Shown: positions 32,156 through 45,078, counted from the stretch's first letter. The stretch is 64,000 bases of DNA from Fennellomyces sp. T-0311 (GCA_025266875.1 JALLLT010000006.1:620001-684000), one strand, 5' to 3'. Program-made: numbers and translations. Notes: generated from the sequence alone by a model not told the origin.

Positions 32156-34209
32156 GCGTTTACTATTCTCTTACACTTTCTTATTCACTGTACGATACAT
32201 TACTTTTGTTTCCATCGTTTCAACACACCAATACCATCATAAGCAAAATATACAACCAATTTTTTCATGAAAAAATAAACCACGTAGCATATTGTACATA
32301 CACATTTATTTTAAATTATGCGCTGCAGTTTTTATCATAAGATTGACATACAAGAAATAACACTTAAAAGTCGCAGAAGTACCCAGAACAGAGCTAACGC
32401 TAGATCTAATGTGATACTCTTGAAGAATCGGCTAACTTTGAGAACAAAGATTCAAATAGCCCCATAGTTAAATCTCGATTTTTGCGTTTTTTAGTTTTTT
32501 GTAATTTCATACAATGGTGATTGCAAGCAACTCACTGCTGCCACTAGCGACGCAATGTAATCATTTCGCATCACGGAACATCAGAAATTCATTTTTTTTT
32601 TGCCAGAAAAATATGTAAAGGCCTACCAAAAAGGAAAAGCACTCATGAAAGCATGTCATGGCAGCCATTTTGTATGCTTTTGGGATTGCTTTTACACTGG
32701 TGATTACACAGCTGTTCTTTGTTTCTGGAGTGCCTGTACCAATCAGTGATTTGGTTTAAGTCATAGCATGCTTGATGAATATACTAGCGGATTACAAATA
32801 CAATGTTATGTAGCGATATGAATCTGTTTTAGCTACTTTTAGTATGTACGCAGTAGTTTGTCAGCAGTGGAAATAGAGGAATGTTTCATAGGATTATTAT
32901 TAATAAGTAAGGTAGTAATATTCGGTTGCAAGTGTGTTCGTTGTAGATAGTATCACCTTGTGAAAGCTTAAAGTTACATAGATCCAGAAGGATACGACAC
33001 GATAGGCATCTTATTGATTATGTTGCAAGTTTCTCATGATATAATACTATTGACAACTCACATCCTGAAACCCGGTTTCTGGAGCTAATCGGATAATCAA
33101 CATACGCATTGATCTCATGTATACTTTTCCTATCCACAAGAAAAAGCAAATGTACCATGAAGCCAATTAGTAATTGTAGAATGTACGTACTTTTTTTACT
33201 TCATCCCAATGCCGGTTTCAACATATTCGGTAGCGGAGGTGAAATACTGGACGGAATATACAGTTATTAGTACTGCAAAAATGTTCTGGTAAAGATAGGT
33301 GGATGGCGCATATGATACCAAATATTCATTAACTGGAGGGTTCTGTGTATACCGATATTATTGCTACCTTATAAGTATAATATTCTATATGTTATTGGCT
33401 ACTTAAATATCAAACTTATATTCCTTTTTTAAAATGTAACTATTGATCTAGGGAATATTATTTAGCGAAGTGGGATACACAACTTGCTGAACTTTAAACG
33501 TTTATGTATTGCTTACATCGAAGATGTATATAAAGAAGAATATAATATATCTATATAGAAGCAGCTCTGATGCTTTAAAAAATATTGAATCATAACGTAT
33601 GATTTACATCGCCTATAAATAACCAAGCCATCGTATAACTTGTAGGCTTTTTGCTGTCGGTTGACAAGGAAATCGATATTGTATTTTCTCTACTTCAACT
33701 GCTTGTACATAGCATAAAATTTACAGCTTACTGAAAAATAAAGTCTGCAGAACTAAATTAACGTGGAAAGAGGGTAACTATCATGCTTTGATGAAAAGAG
33801 GTAGAGTGTCACCGGAAGGGCGACCGAACGATCACAGTTGATGGTTTTATCAGCTAGTGATTTGAAGTTACTTTTCCTTCGAGCTGCTTAATTTGGTATA
33901 GTCTTATATATGTAAATTTTAGAGTAAGTACTCATGTGCATCCAAAATCTAATTAAATTGCGTTGCAGATCATAAACTTTTGAAACAAAGTATCTACAGT
34001 AACAGAACACGGCAAATATGACCAAAGGACATACCTACGTTGCCTATCTAGTAAATCGTTGACAGTTGGTTGTATCCAAAGTTATGTAAAATGGAATCGA
34101 AGTAATTGATGCATTTCTTTAAGAGTGATATTAATATGACATAATATCGTGGTAAAAGGTGATATCATATACTTTGTACGCTGTAGTTAAAATTTAGTAT
34201 GTTTCGGTT
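32156..34209. other. Intergenic, includes the duplicated 5' flank (copy B)
   Basis: No genes seen. The first 900 bp are AT-rich; from about 33040 the sequence matches the region upstream of the ABC gene at 27435 and leads into its pseudogene copy. Confidence 0.6.
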
Positions 34210-35575
34210 TTGTAAAGCTAGGACGCTAATAAAAGGAAAGGGCGTCATTCCCTTCCACAGTAAAGCTAATACTGAAGGTGTCATTCTAGGCCAATGAGTT
34301 ATTAAGCCGTTCTCCAAATCATCAGTGACACAGTCAATGCAAATATTCCCGGTCAAAGGAAGACTTATGGAGAAACAAGCACAAAAAATGTCGGTATGTA
34401 TGGTAATTATATCCACCCGCAACGCCGTTATGCCTGCGTATCTTATTAAATAAACACAAGCCTTATATTTATACAGCTACCATTTAAGTATTTAACGACA
34501 CGAAAGGCAAACTATCGCGAACCAGTCAAAAGACGGTCGAGCTTTGGAAGTGGTTTCCGATCTACCAAAACATGTCTTACGGGGTCAAAACAGGTTGACA
34601 AAAGTCAAAATATCTGGGTCTAATTTGGAAGGACTTGACATTCCACCATATGTCAAACCATCTGTTCTTTTTCTATATGGACATGATTTTGGGTCACATG
34701 ACGCTACATTGGCGCAGGTAGGAAGATTGCTGCCGAATTACTAATTATTCCTTTCATTATGTATGCAGGTTGCTCTTACACAACCAAAATTCATGACCGA
34801 AGGTATATAAATCCATCTCGAGCGTGCCTCTCACTTTTACGGATATGGCTCTTTTGCCATAGCATCAATCCTTGCCAAAGTTCCATATACTCTCTTCATA
34901 TGTGCCTTGTAAATGTTTTTTCTCTACTGGAACGTCAGATTGATGAACCCTTCGGGATCGTGCAGATATTCTACCTGATGTTGGTGCTCTTCGTGTATTG
35001 GGTCTCATTCGGTTTTGTCGTCGGTGGTCCAATCGAACAGGCCTACATTGCTGCCATTATTGCTCCATTATTTATCATCGTCAACATCGTGTTTTTGCTG
35101 GTATGACACATTATGTTCTCTACCTCGTTTCTGGAGCGCGTGGGTGTATCGGCCAGGTAAAAGTGAGCTATGAAACCATACATCGTTATTTCTTTCAAAT
35201 CTCTTCTGTTTAAATGGATTCTGTTATGTGATGGAAAGGCGTACACTTAACGAAATGAAGTCCTTGAGTGTCGAATGCAATGACAGGGTTCTGTTCAAAT
35301 TTATTCCACCACCTAATCGAACATGCGGTAACTATATACAAGATATCTTCTCCTATGGTAATATTGGTTATCTTATTGATACAAGCGGTACTTTCCAATG
35401 CGGGTCATGCGACCATTTGACTACTGAAGAGTATTATAACATCTGTTTCAACTGGCACGCCTCCACAAAATAGGAAAACATCGGTATTCTCTGTATCTAC
35501 GAAGCATTTGATTATTTAGCTTTGGAGGCCTTGTCTATTGGAAGCGAAAGGTTACATGCTAAACGCTAGTATTGC
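34210..35575 (+). pseudogene. Truncated tandem copy of the PDR-type ABC transporter
   Basis: The left part matches exons 1-2 of the gene at 27435 (about 34330-34400 and 34500-34640, ending GLIWKDL-like). It then jumps directly to the end of exon 5, skipping the equivalent of roughly 27840-31220, that is both ATPase domains and the first membrane domain. The rest follows exon 6 and the last exon in order to about 35570. Introns 5 and 6 are still present (GCGCAGGTAGG...TATGCAG and GGTAAAAG...), so this is a DNA-level tandem duplication and not a retrocopy. Premature stops (near 34808, 34909 and 35471), frameshifts and a lost acceptor before the last exon show it is dead. Confidence 0.88.
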
Positions 35576-35908
35576 AGCATTATTCTATGTTGATCACCTT
35601 ATGGTGCAACGCTATTGTTTCTTAATTTCAGGTTACAATGCAATTATTCTCACAATTCCAGTACATGAGCAACTTCCTGTAACAGAATAATAATACGTCG
35701 CCAAGCATACGTACTAGATGCGCACCCAACAAGTCTATCAGTGAATTCATGGGATTCATATCTTCGATAAAGATAAGAAGAGAAATACTAGTGTTACTCA
35801 TTGAATAATTACTACATAACATTATTATATATCTGCATCTCATTTGTTTAATGGTTTATGAAATCATAAGGGTATCCTGTTCGTCGTTCGCGATGATGAT
35901 TATTTAAG

Positions 35909-37175
35909 CTACAGCATCCGTACTAATTCTTTGGAAAGTTGATGGGCAAAGTCGAGAACCATAATACGTCGGTCATGACCCGCACTAAACATGTATATTA
36001 GATATGGCCTGGAAGAAGGGATGCAGTATGCATACCTGATAATTGTAGTTCGTCCAAGCAAAACGTTAAATATCTTGCTCCCATGACCGCTTTGGAAATT
36101 CAGCACACATTTTCCTGTCTGCGAGTCCCAGACTTTGATAACTTTATCATATCCTGCGGTTACCACCTTGTCCTAATTTTCACGGGTGTTAAAATTGCGA
36201 CAGATGTCTATATATATATGTTACCTCAAAGCAGTCAATCGTTCGTAAGAGATCAGTATGACCAGAATTCATCACTGTCACAGTTTTCCATAAATTGCTC
36301 TTTTTCTCCAACTCCCATACTTGAATATGGCTGCTAAGCCCACCGGCCCAAATGGTTCGGCTACCAGTGACCTGCATGCAGGATAGTCCGCCAATGTCAC
36401 TAGTCAATGTCTCAAGACATGTACCCGTGGCAAGACACCATATTTTCAAAGTCCCGTCCCCTGATGCTGATACAATCCTTTGGTCGTCCAACCGCTTGAT
36501 GGCATTCACCGCTTCTGCATGACCTCGCAGCACATGACGTACTTTACCATCCGTCACGCGCCATACTTGTATTGTGGTATCTCTCGAAACTGTTGCCACC
36601 ATTTCATCATCGAGCGCCAAAATCGACAAGACACTGTGCGCATGCCCCGAATATTGCCGAATCTGGTTCCAGTCCGGTAATGACCATACAGTGCATGTGC
36701 AATCCGATGAACCCGTGACAACGAGTGCTTTCTTTTTCATTGCAACAACGCACAGTATGCTGGCTTGGTGTGCATCATAGCGGGTAAACATACATTTTCG
36801 GGTATTCAGGTCCCACACTTTGATGCTCCGATCACGGCTGACACTTGCAATCGTATGCGTGTCAATCCATGCGGTCGAATAAATACTGTCGTGATGCCGT
36901 TCGTCGTCATTCATATAAAAAACGTGTGGTTCGCCTTGTGCCCACCGCCGGTCAAGTTCCACATGATCTTTGTATAGCTGATAGTATCGGTTGGAAGGTG
37001 GCAATGAAAGTGAAAAGAAACGATTCGAGAAAAGTTGGTACCATAAATGATGATCGTGACAAATATTATATAGGTGGCGAGAAGTCTGTGCTACACGAAG
37101 CACACTTTTTGCGGTGCCGAGATGATGTAATATGCGCACTAAAATTTCGGTGGGCAGTTTGTGCAGTGGCGACAA
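35909..37175 (-). CDS. F-box / WD40 repeat protein
   Basis: Exons 37175-36225, 36172-36036 and 35984-35909 sum to 387 residues. An F-box lies at about residues 4-46 (LPTEILVRILHHL...LWYQLF). It is followed by about seven WD repeats ending in motifs such as SIKVWDL, CTVWSL, TIQVWRV, LKIWCL and IKVWD. This architecture is that of SCF substrate receptors: the F-box binds Skp1 and the propeller binds a phosphorylated target for ubiquitination. It resembles the Fbxw7/Pof1/Met30 group in layout but is shorter, so I do not assign an ortholog. Introns are 51-52 bp. Confidence 0.88.
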
Positions 37176-37245
37176 ATTCTTTTGTGGACCTAAACAAGTA
37201 TGCTCGTTAAAGAAATAACATTAGCGAATGATGTGTATGTGTTGT

Positions 37246-37990
37246 CTAACCAACGAGTCCCATTTGCATCTCTTTTCGTTCGCGTGTTCCAGCCGGCCAA
37301 AATGATAATAGTTTCGATTTCTTTTGCAGCGATGGGTGCTGTTTTATCAAAGGATTAAGAAATCCAGAGTTACTGCTGCTAAACGCTCGTTTACGTCCGC
37401 GTGTGGCATGGCTCGATGACGGGTTCAGGCATTTTGTCACCGCCGTCCCGTCTTTTCGTGGGACGATGGCAACATATGTTGTTGTGGATAGTCGGTAGTC
37501 GTAACTGATCGTTGGATCGTCGTTTAAAAGTGGGGAAGATACACTTAAAAATGTCAGAAATGGTGCATTCATTATATGTACAAGATCGAAGAGAAAAATA
37601 TGGAGAAAGAAAAGAGAAAGAGGGAAGTTTGTTCGACCGAAAAATAAAAGTTATGTTACCTCACTCCGCTGTAAAAGAACGTTTGGGTAGAGGACTGAAG
37701 AGTGTGGGGAAAGGAACCGGGGAAAAAATGATTGGGTTGGACAAGCTCAATGACGCATTGGTTGTTACACGACCATCCATAAACAAATGGGATAAATTTT
37801 GCGATTGGCTGTGTTTGATGTTTTTTTTTTGAAAGAGATCTCTTACCTGGATATCCTTAAAGTGTTTCATCAAACGGCCAATCAGAAAAAGCATTGTATT
37901 CAAGTTACTACCGGCACGAGAGCCGTAGCACCAGGGGAAGGGGAAGGACAGAGGAGGGGATGTGGGGATGAGAAAGTTAGTATCCAACAA
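37246..37990 (-). CDS. Possible small two-exon gene, function unknown
   Basis: A 108-codon frame (37572-37246) with a basic, Ser-rich C-terminal half (RGRKRAFSSSNSG) could be the last exon of a gene. Upstream exonic sequence around 37890-37845 would read MLFLIGRLMKHFKDIQ followed by a good donor (CCAG|GTAAGAG). I could not join the parts with certainty, and I recognise no family. It may be two unrelated frames. Confidence 0.3.
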
Positions 37991-39637
37991 GCAAGGTAAT
38001 ACTCTACTTTGCTAATTCCACCAGCTCCCGCTTTAAGGCATCACGAGATTAACTTTAACACTTGAGTGTTAACGGGAGGTATGTGGTTTACTCCTTCAGA
38101 TTGACAGGTGCACGGAAGAACGTTTTTTTCATAATATCAATATAGCCTAAATAAGGACAGGAACACCAAGATAGAGATATGAATGCAACTTTAAACGATT
38201 AATTTGGTTATCAACAAGGTGGTAGACCGAGAGCATTGTCGCGTGCATGCAAATACAGCGATTCCCTATCCATGCCGCAGTTTATCTGCAAGAAAAACGA
38301 GCTACATGCTGGCGAGGAGTTCATTCTCATGTGCATGCTCCTCTGAAGACTAATGATAATGCATAATATCAGCAAATATGGGAAAGATGAATTAAAGAAG
38401 AGAAATTAGGTACAGCAGATCGATTAACAGTAGATCTGAAAGTATCCTGTTCAGGGTGGGACCAATATGCAGGTTGCGGCTAATAAGGGTCGCTACCTGC
38501 AGCTCGCTCGCAACAGGTGAGAACGAAGCTAGACGGATAAATATACAAAAGGTAAAAAGAGGACCAGACGGGTGGCTTTGGGTATACTTGAAAGCGCGGC
38601 TTCTGGGCGACGGATTTCGTCATGGCAACTGAAGTTCAAAAGAAGGGCTTGAGCTGAAGCAACCCTTGTGTCGACTTTTCGAGAAGGCCAGCTTACATAA
38701 TTTTGACAAAAAAACTTTGGCTGAATTAAGGTTTGGGTCGGGCTTTGCGCGTCCGGGTCACCAATACCAGACGTTATAACATAGCGTGATCTTTGGTTTC
38801 TTTCAAAGCTGGCTGACAAGCAGGGACTCCTATTTTTTTTTTTTGCGAAATTGGGTGTTTTGTAGACTAACAAATGCAGTAATATTGGTGTAGGCTTTCA
38901 GGTCGTGAATAAATGCAGGAATATTAGGAAGATGCAGCAGCAAGGTTGGCAGACATACGCGGCGGCGGCGGAGGAGATGCCGATGCTGGGCGCGGGAGAA
39001 AAAAAGAAGGATCACGCCGCCATACATTTTTCTTGTATGGCTACACAAAAAAATCAAGCTACATTGCTGGTTCACATAAACAGGAAAATCGATATGTCGA
39101 TCGTGCTCTATTGTTGATCCTGGTAAGGAGAGATCGATCGGGAGGAACGTCTTTTATTCTTTAATTTTGTTTATACTGATGCAACGATGTGCACGATCAC
39201 GAAGTAGCGAGGCTGGGATGTGCGCCAAGGTGCATATAATAGCCATGCTCCTATAGCAACTGAGGCCTGTTAGGCGTGTGCGCATGTTAGAGGGCCAACC
39301 TACTGGCACCGGGCGGGCGACCCGAGGAAGATCCACTGCCTCGCTACGGCTCTATCGCGGCTGCTCCCCCCGTTCTCCTTGGGAAAATCCAATCCTCTTT
39401 CGTATGCACTCATATTATGCTCCAGTACCCAGGCAAATTTTTCTGCACAAGGTCTTTGTGTCGGTGGGGCCATTATCCATGCACTCGGAACTGACGGCCC
39501 AATGCGTCATCAGTTCCTTTTTCCCTCTCTTCCCTCTTCTTTTTTTTTGTCGTCACCGCTCCTCTTCTCTCTCTCTCTCTATCTTCCAGCTAGCTTTGCA
39601 CGCTCTCACTTTCACTTTCCCCATTGGGTCTCTGATC
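37991..39637. other. Intergenic region upstream of the UCHL5-like gene
   Basis: No convincing gene. The 3' part (39535-39600) is a pyrimidine-rich tract (TTTTTTTT, TCTCTCTCTCTC) directly before the start codon at 39638, typical of fungal 5' leaders. Confidence 0.5.
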
Positions 39638-41580
39638 ATGACGCAGCGGGAATCTCTCGAGGACGACCCTTGGCTCCTCATTGAGCCCGATCCTGGTATA
39701 TAACGAAGACTGCGTCCCGAGATTATCCTCTCATTGCTTAAGATTGTTAGGATCTTTTTCGCAGCTGTGCACACGTATGGGGGTAAATGGCGTCCAAGTC
39801 GAACCAATACGCAGTTTGAACCGGGACTTTATCCGCGACCTCAGGTACCCAACAGCGGCACAAATAGACGGGCCCCATTTTGCTGACCGTTTTTTAGGCC
39901 TATCTACGGCATCATCCTGCTGCTGCGTCACAAGCCCGAGAAATCCCACAGGGACGAAATGTTTACGACGAATAGCAACGTTTACTTTGCAAATCAGGTA
40001 AGGCGGGCTCCAATTTATGCATCGACGGATCGAGAATTTTTATATGCTTGACCATTAAGGTTGTCCACGACGCTTACGCCATGTACGCGATGCTCAGCGT
40101 CCTGCTCAACCGCGAAGAGTCCCTCGAGCTTGGCGCTGACCTGCTCAGCTTTAAGGAATTCACCGGCGACTTCCCACCAATGGTAGGTCAGGGTGTGCAA
40201 GTGCATAAGGATGCGCACTCTTACAATTAAAGTCCTGTTTTTTTGTCTTATTTTTAATCAGCTAAAGGGGCTAAGCGTGACCAACAGCAAGCGACTCAAG
40301 GACGCACACAACGGCGTAGCCAGGTACGTCTGCTTGGGAAGAGCAAGGGTCAAAAAAGAGAAAGGGATCGAGGCGCACATGGCGTATTAAAATGAGAACG
40401 GGCGAATGAATGTCCTTAACACTCTCCTCTCTCCCCCAATTTGCATGTGTAGACGCAGTCTGAGGCGGTTAGCACGCGGCGACAGCATTTATCACTACAT
40501 CAGTTATCTACCAATTGGAGGCCATTTATGGGAGCTGGACGGATTCAAAAGAGGGCCCCTCCGACTAGGTAAATCAGGGGACATAGCTGGTGATGGGCAT
40601 ATGTGCGCGCGCGTGTGTATGTGCGGATACACGCGCGTGTCGCAAGTCCTGGAATGCGCGGTAGAGATGAAAACACGACGGATGAAACTCATATGATTTG
40701 ATGTACCATTACAACTCGCAGTGCCCTGCACGGAACACAGCTGGCTAGATGCGGCTCGCGCCGAGTTACAACGCAAACTTGACATGTAAGTTGTGTGTGT
40801 GTGTGTGTGCGTGCGTGTGTTTGTCAGTGGTAGTCTCGTTATCATCCCTTTTCCCACAATAGCGTTTTGTTATTCTTATTCTGATTTTAAGATCTATGCA
40901 CCAAACGCACATGTTTGCTTTTATTATGACAGATGCCAACGACAGCAGATCCCATTTTCGGTATGGTCCGTCATCGAAGACCGACGGCACGTATATCAGC
41001 GACGACTGGTCGGAAAAGCTTATCTGAGAAGCGCCATCGAACGTCAGCTCGACTATTGTGATCCAAACTGGCGCATCGCCTTTCGGGCTCATCAATGGGA
41101 AGACGAGTATAAGCACGCATTGGAGACTGTAGGTTGTGCAATATGCACCGAGTTTAGCACAATGCTAACCTCAGTTCACAAAGGAAAGATGTAAACGCGG
41201 AGTAGCGCTGCACATTTACTATCCACTGTGTCGCTCGATAGAGGATCTTCCCGCGAACGACCGCGCAGAGCTGGACGCTGAGGTGGAGACGGGCATCAAC
41301 GGGCGGCCGGTGCAGGAGTTGGTGGACCTGTGGCTGCAGAATCAGGACGATTCGATCAGACTGTATGCGCGTCTTGGAGAAGAGCAAGACAAACACGAGC
41401 ACTATGAGGTGAGGATAGTATGCGCGTTGATGGAGTGATATGCATAGTTAACCATGTTTCTCGACCATCAAGAACGACACCGTCCGCCGCCAGCACGACT
41501 ACACGCCGTTCATCCGCACCTTCATCAGCCGGCTCGTGGCGCGTGGACATCTCCAGCGGATGGTAGCCGACCTATCATAA
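39638..41580 (+). CDS. UCHL5: UCHL5/UCH37-like protein, catalytic Cys replaced by Tyr
   Basis: Ten exons: 39638-39695, 39751-39844, 39898-39997, 40060-40182, 40262-40323, 40453-40568, 40722-40785, 40933-41128, 41175 (or 41184)-41408 and 41473-41580. Both acceptor choices keep frame, giving 384 or 381 residues. UCH features are PWLLIEPDP at the start, GVNGVQVE, PIYGIILLL, the oxyanion Gln in FANQVV, His in IYHYISYLP and Asp in LWELDG. The nucleophile position, NACA in active family members, reads DAYA here (codon TAC), so hydrolase activity should be lost. The C-terminal domain QHDYTPFIRTFISRL matches the UCH37 tail that docks on the proteasome subunit Rpn13 or on INO80, but it ends early without the basic KEKE tail. 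A scaffold role is inferred. Confidence 0.88.
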
Positions 41581-42107
41581 ACTCCTAAGTGGGGAAATCG
41601 CCAGCGCCCCTCTCTTCAAGCCTCCCCTTTTTCTTTCTTTCTTTCTAACGGTGTGCATGCATGCATTTTCATAATGTTACTTTCTATGAACTTTCCCTCC
41701 TGTGGCTATTTTTTCTCTTCTTTTTTTTATATATGCATCGGGAACACCCTTCCCATCGGTATCTTTTTTTTTTTTACTTCTCTTTGGATTTGCAGTAGTA
41801 TTCATCAACGTCTAATTTGCTTTCTTCACTCTACTTTAAAATTATGTGCATCTTTATTTGTCTTCATTCCGTTGGATTCCCTATTCTATGTCTTTTTACA
41901 AAAACAAAGCAACATTGTCAGCAGCTGTTAAGAGCGGGCCGAATCGCCGGCTGTTTTTCATTCCTTTTCGCCCCTTGATAAAAGGGAAAACACCCGAGCA
42001 AGTGGGCTTAGACAAATGCGACGACATGAGGGGGAGGCGAGTAACATAGAGAGGGAGACCGCGAGAAACTTTGCAAGGGAGGGCCAAGGGGAGCCAAGCA
42101 AGCCTAT

Positions 42108-42625
42108 TCAATCAAAATTCGGTACCATGCTGAAATCATATCCAGGGTACTTGTGGTATGCATAGTACGCCAGATAAAGGTGGTACGCTCCTAAACGCTC
42201 TCCATATAAGCTGCCGTCGCTACTTTCTGTCTTTTTATCCACTTGCCTGGAATGAACATTACGGAGCCAAGCACAATGAACGGGATGCCGCGACTGAGCC
42301 AAACCTTGTTGATAAAATTAGCTTTTTTTTTGTTGCGAATTGTCGTTTCATACACCAGCCTTACATCTGACGTAATGTGCCCCAGCTTAATCAAGACACC
42401 CACAACAATCAACGCCGAGCCCATGGCAAATAGTAGAAATGCCAAGCATATTGCCTTCCATGGTACTAGAAAAGAACAGTTGAGCTTGCATTGTGTCATT
42501 GTCCGTTTTACTATACTTTGCGGTTCCGGTGTGACGAATTGCTCGGCTGAAAAGCCAGTATCGTCTTGCAATTCAATGAACTGCCTACGTTTAGACTTGT
42601 GCTTCAATGGGTTACGCATTCTCAT
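42108..42625 (-). CDS. TMEM230: TMEM230-like two-pass membrane protein
   Basis: Four exons, 42625-42517, 42465-42365, 42304-42247 and 42190-42108, give 116 residues. Helix 1 is AICLAFLLFAMGSALIVVGV after an IPWK motif. Helix 2 is GIPFIVLGSVMFIPG, and the tail AYHLYLAYYAYHKYPGY ends in VPNFD. The IP[YW]K entry, the FxPG exit and the Tyr-rich tail match TMEM230, a protein of endosomes and secretory vesicles. Intron 3 (42191-42246) has a GC donor (AG|GCAAGT). The gene is divergent from the deacetylase gene with 399 bp between the starts. Confidence 0.85.
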
Positions 42626-43024
42626 TCCGAAAAAAAAGTTGGCTGCAGTTGCAGGAATTTATATATGGTAGTGTAAGAAAGGGCTCGTGACATTTTCTAC
42701 TTTGGTGCAACCCCAGTAGCTGCGTATAGCTGTTACGGAAGCAGTGCTATCGTGTTATCGTTCGTATTATTAAAATCCGCCCGAAAGACAGAGCAGCAGC
42801 GGCCATGGTTATACGCAAGCCATGGCAACGCAATTGATTGTTTGTAACCATGACCTGTGTTCAGTATGGCATTATTCAAGAACCCAGACAGAAACATGGC
42901 AACGGCGGCGCTTGAACGTAATGTGGGAGGGGGTTACAGCACCAAGAAAAGAGATTCTCTTTCTTTTTCTTTCACTCGAAAAGAACCTTTTCCGTACGCG
43001 CATTTAAAGAGACTTCATTGCAGC
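42626..43024. promoter_or_regulatory. Shared divergent promoter region TMEM230 / histone deacetylase
   Basis: 399 bp lie between two start codons pointing outward. I see no clear TATA box in a fixed position. The part next to the deacetylase start is pyrimidine-rich (TTCTCTTTCTTTTTCTTTC at about 42954). Confidence 0.45.
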
Positions 43025-44947
43025 ATGACGAATTCATACAGCCTTGCCGATTGTTCCAAAAAGCGCGTGTGTTACTTTTACGATCGTAAGTTCAGGAACA
43101 CGGGATCACGGAAAGGCAAACTCACCGACTTTTTTTTAATGGATCCAAAGATGACGTGGGGAACTTTAGCTATGGCCCAGGTGCGTAAGCCTTGCAAAAC
43201 CTGTGTAGGAGAATGTCCTTGCTGATTATTTTATTGTTCTAGGTCACTACATGAAGCCAAAGCGCATGCACATGGTGCACAACATGGTTGTCAATTACGG
43301 ACTGTATCATAAAATGGACATTGTGGTATGCTATCCGCTATCTTTCAGAACGCTTTGCATGAGTATGTAACATACTGAGACGGTGTTAGAAACCAACACG
43401 CCTTACTGCTTTCCAAATGACGCGATTCCATTCGGACGAGTATATCAACTTTTTGCAGCATGTGACACCAGATAATGTGGAACATCTCGCTATGCAACAT
43501 GGTGGATTGGAGCAGGGAATTGCTCGATGTGAGCCATCCGTTCTATTTTAGCATGGATGACGATCTAACCTTGCATTTTCACAGTCAACGTGGGAGAGGA
43601 TTGTCCGGTGTTTGATGGCTTGTTTGAATTCTGCTCCATTTCGGCGGGTGGAACGATTGGTGCTGCCAACAAATTACTGAGTGGCGAGGCAGATATTGCC
43701 ATCAACTGGTCAGGCGGTCTCCATCACGCTAAAAAGACCGAAGCGTCCGGTTTCTGCTACGTGAATGATATTGTACTGGGTATCTTGGAGTTACTTCGGT
43801 AAGTTTTTTTTTCATTACGGCCAATGTGTTCGGTAACAGAGGCCCCATAGATTCCACCAGCGCGTTCTCTATGTCGATATCGATGTACACCACGGCGATG
43901 GCGTTGAAGAGGCCTTTTACACCACGGACCGAGTCATGACCTGCTCCTTCCACAAATTCGGCGAGTTCTTCCCCGGAACAGGCGATATCAAGGCAAGTCG
44001 ATATTTACACATAAGAAAAAGTGTCTTTGATTGACACGTTCGTTAGGATACTGGCCTAGGAAAGGGCAAAGATTATGCAGTAAATGTTCCGCTCCGAGAC
44101 GGTATCGATGACGAAGCCTACAAGAATGTATTCCGACCCGTAAGTCGATATCCTAGTATATATAAACGGCTGCTTATTAACGCGTGATTTGCTGGCAGAT
44201 TATTCAACGAATCATGGAATGGTTCCGACCAGGTGCAGTGGTGTTGCAACTTGGCGGTGATTCATTAGCGGGCGATCGATTAGGATGTTTCAACTTGTCC
44301 ATGCGTGGTCACGCGTCGTGCGTCGAGTTCTTAAAGTCGTTCAACGTACCAATGATCATGGTCGGTGGAGGAGGATACACGATTCGAAACGTGGCACGGA
44401 CGTGGACCTTTGAAACCGGACTGGCGGTCGGAGAGGATTTGTCAGCAGGTACGTTGCACAAACAATGCATCCTTTGAATAAGCTAATGAAGGCTATTCAG
44501 TTGAATTGCCGTTCAACGATTACTTTGAATACTATGGTCCCGAGTACAAACTGGACGTACCATCGAACAACATGGCCAACCACAATACCCCCGAATACTT
44601 GGATCGCATCATGTAAGATGAGTAACTACGGCTCTATTTCCAGTTGCTGATCCCTTTTTCATCCAGCGCCAAAATCACGGACAACCTCCGAAACTTGCCA
44701 TTCGCTCCATCTGTACAAATGCAAGGTAATTGCTTTTATAAGTAGGTGTGAGATTAGACCACTGATCGATTCTACAGAGGTGCCACGGGATATTGATATG
44801 GACATTGACGGTCAAGACAGCGAACACGACGAGACCGATTTCCGCCAGACGCGTACGTATTCTACTAGGTATATCCATATTGAATACTGACTCGTGGTTG
44901 TCTTTACAGAACGGCATCGATTAGAACGAATGGGTATTTTCTCATAG
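43025..44947 (+). CDS. RPD3: Class I histone deacetylase (Rpd3/HDAC1 type)
   Basis: Twelve exons, 43025-43085, 43151-43180, 43243-43325, 43390-43528, 43585-43798, 43851-43992, 44047-44139, 44199-44448, 44501-44612, 44667-44725, 44778-44852 and 44910-44947, sum to 431 residues. Zinc and charge-relay residues are in place: [15 protein letters not shown], the Asp of [11 protein letters not shown] and the transition-state Tyr in [19 protein letters not shown] and [14 protein letters not shown] are family hallmarks. The protein removes acetyl groups from histone tails in Sin3-type corepressor complexes. A short insertion (HGGLEQGIA) precedes FNVGEDCP. Intron 6 (43993-44046) uses a GC donor (AAG|GCAAGT). 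The C-terminal acidic tail is short. Assignment to Rpd3 over Hos2 rests on these motifs. Confidence 0.95.
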
Positions 44948-45078
44948 TAGAGGCAAAAAATCAAACAATGTATTCCATTATATTTTATAACCTACCAAGC
45001 AGTGCAGCAGTACCTAATAGACAATGTCATATTATTTTTTCCCTTGCAGTTACAAAAAGGCTCTAAACATTATTGTTT

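Noticed and set aside
40780..40815. GT-dinucleotide run as a regulatory element
   Set aside because: It is a simple repeat inside an intron of the UCHL5-like gene (40786-40932) right after the donor; no evidence of function.
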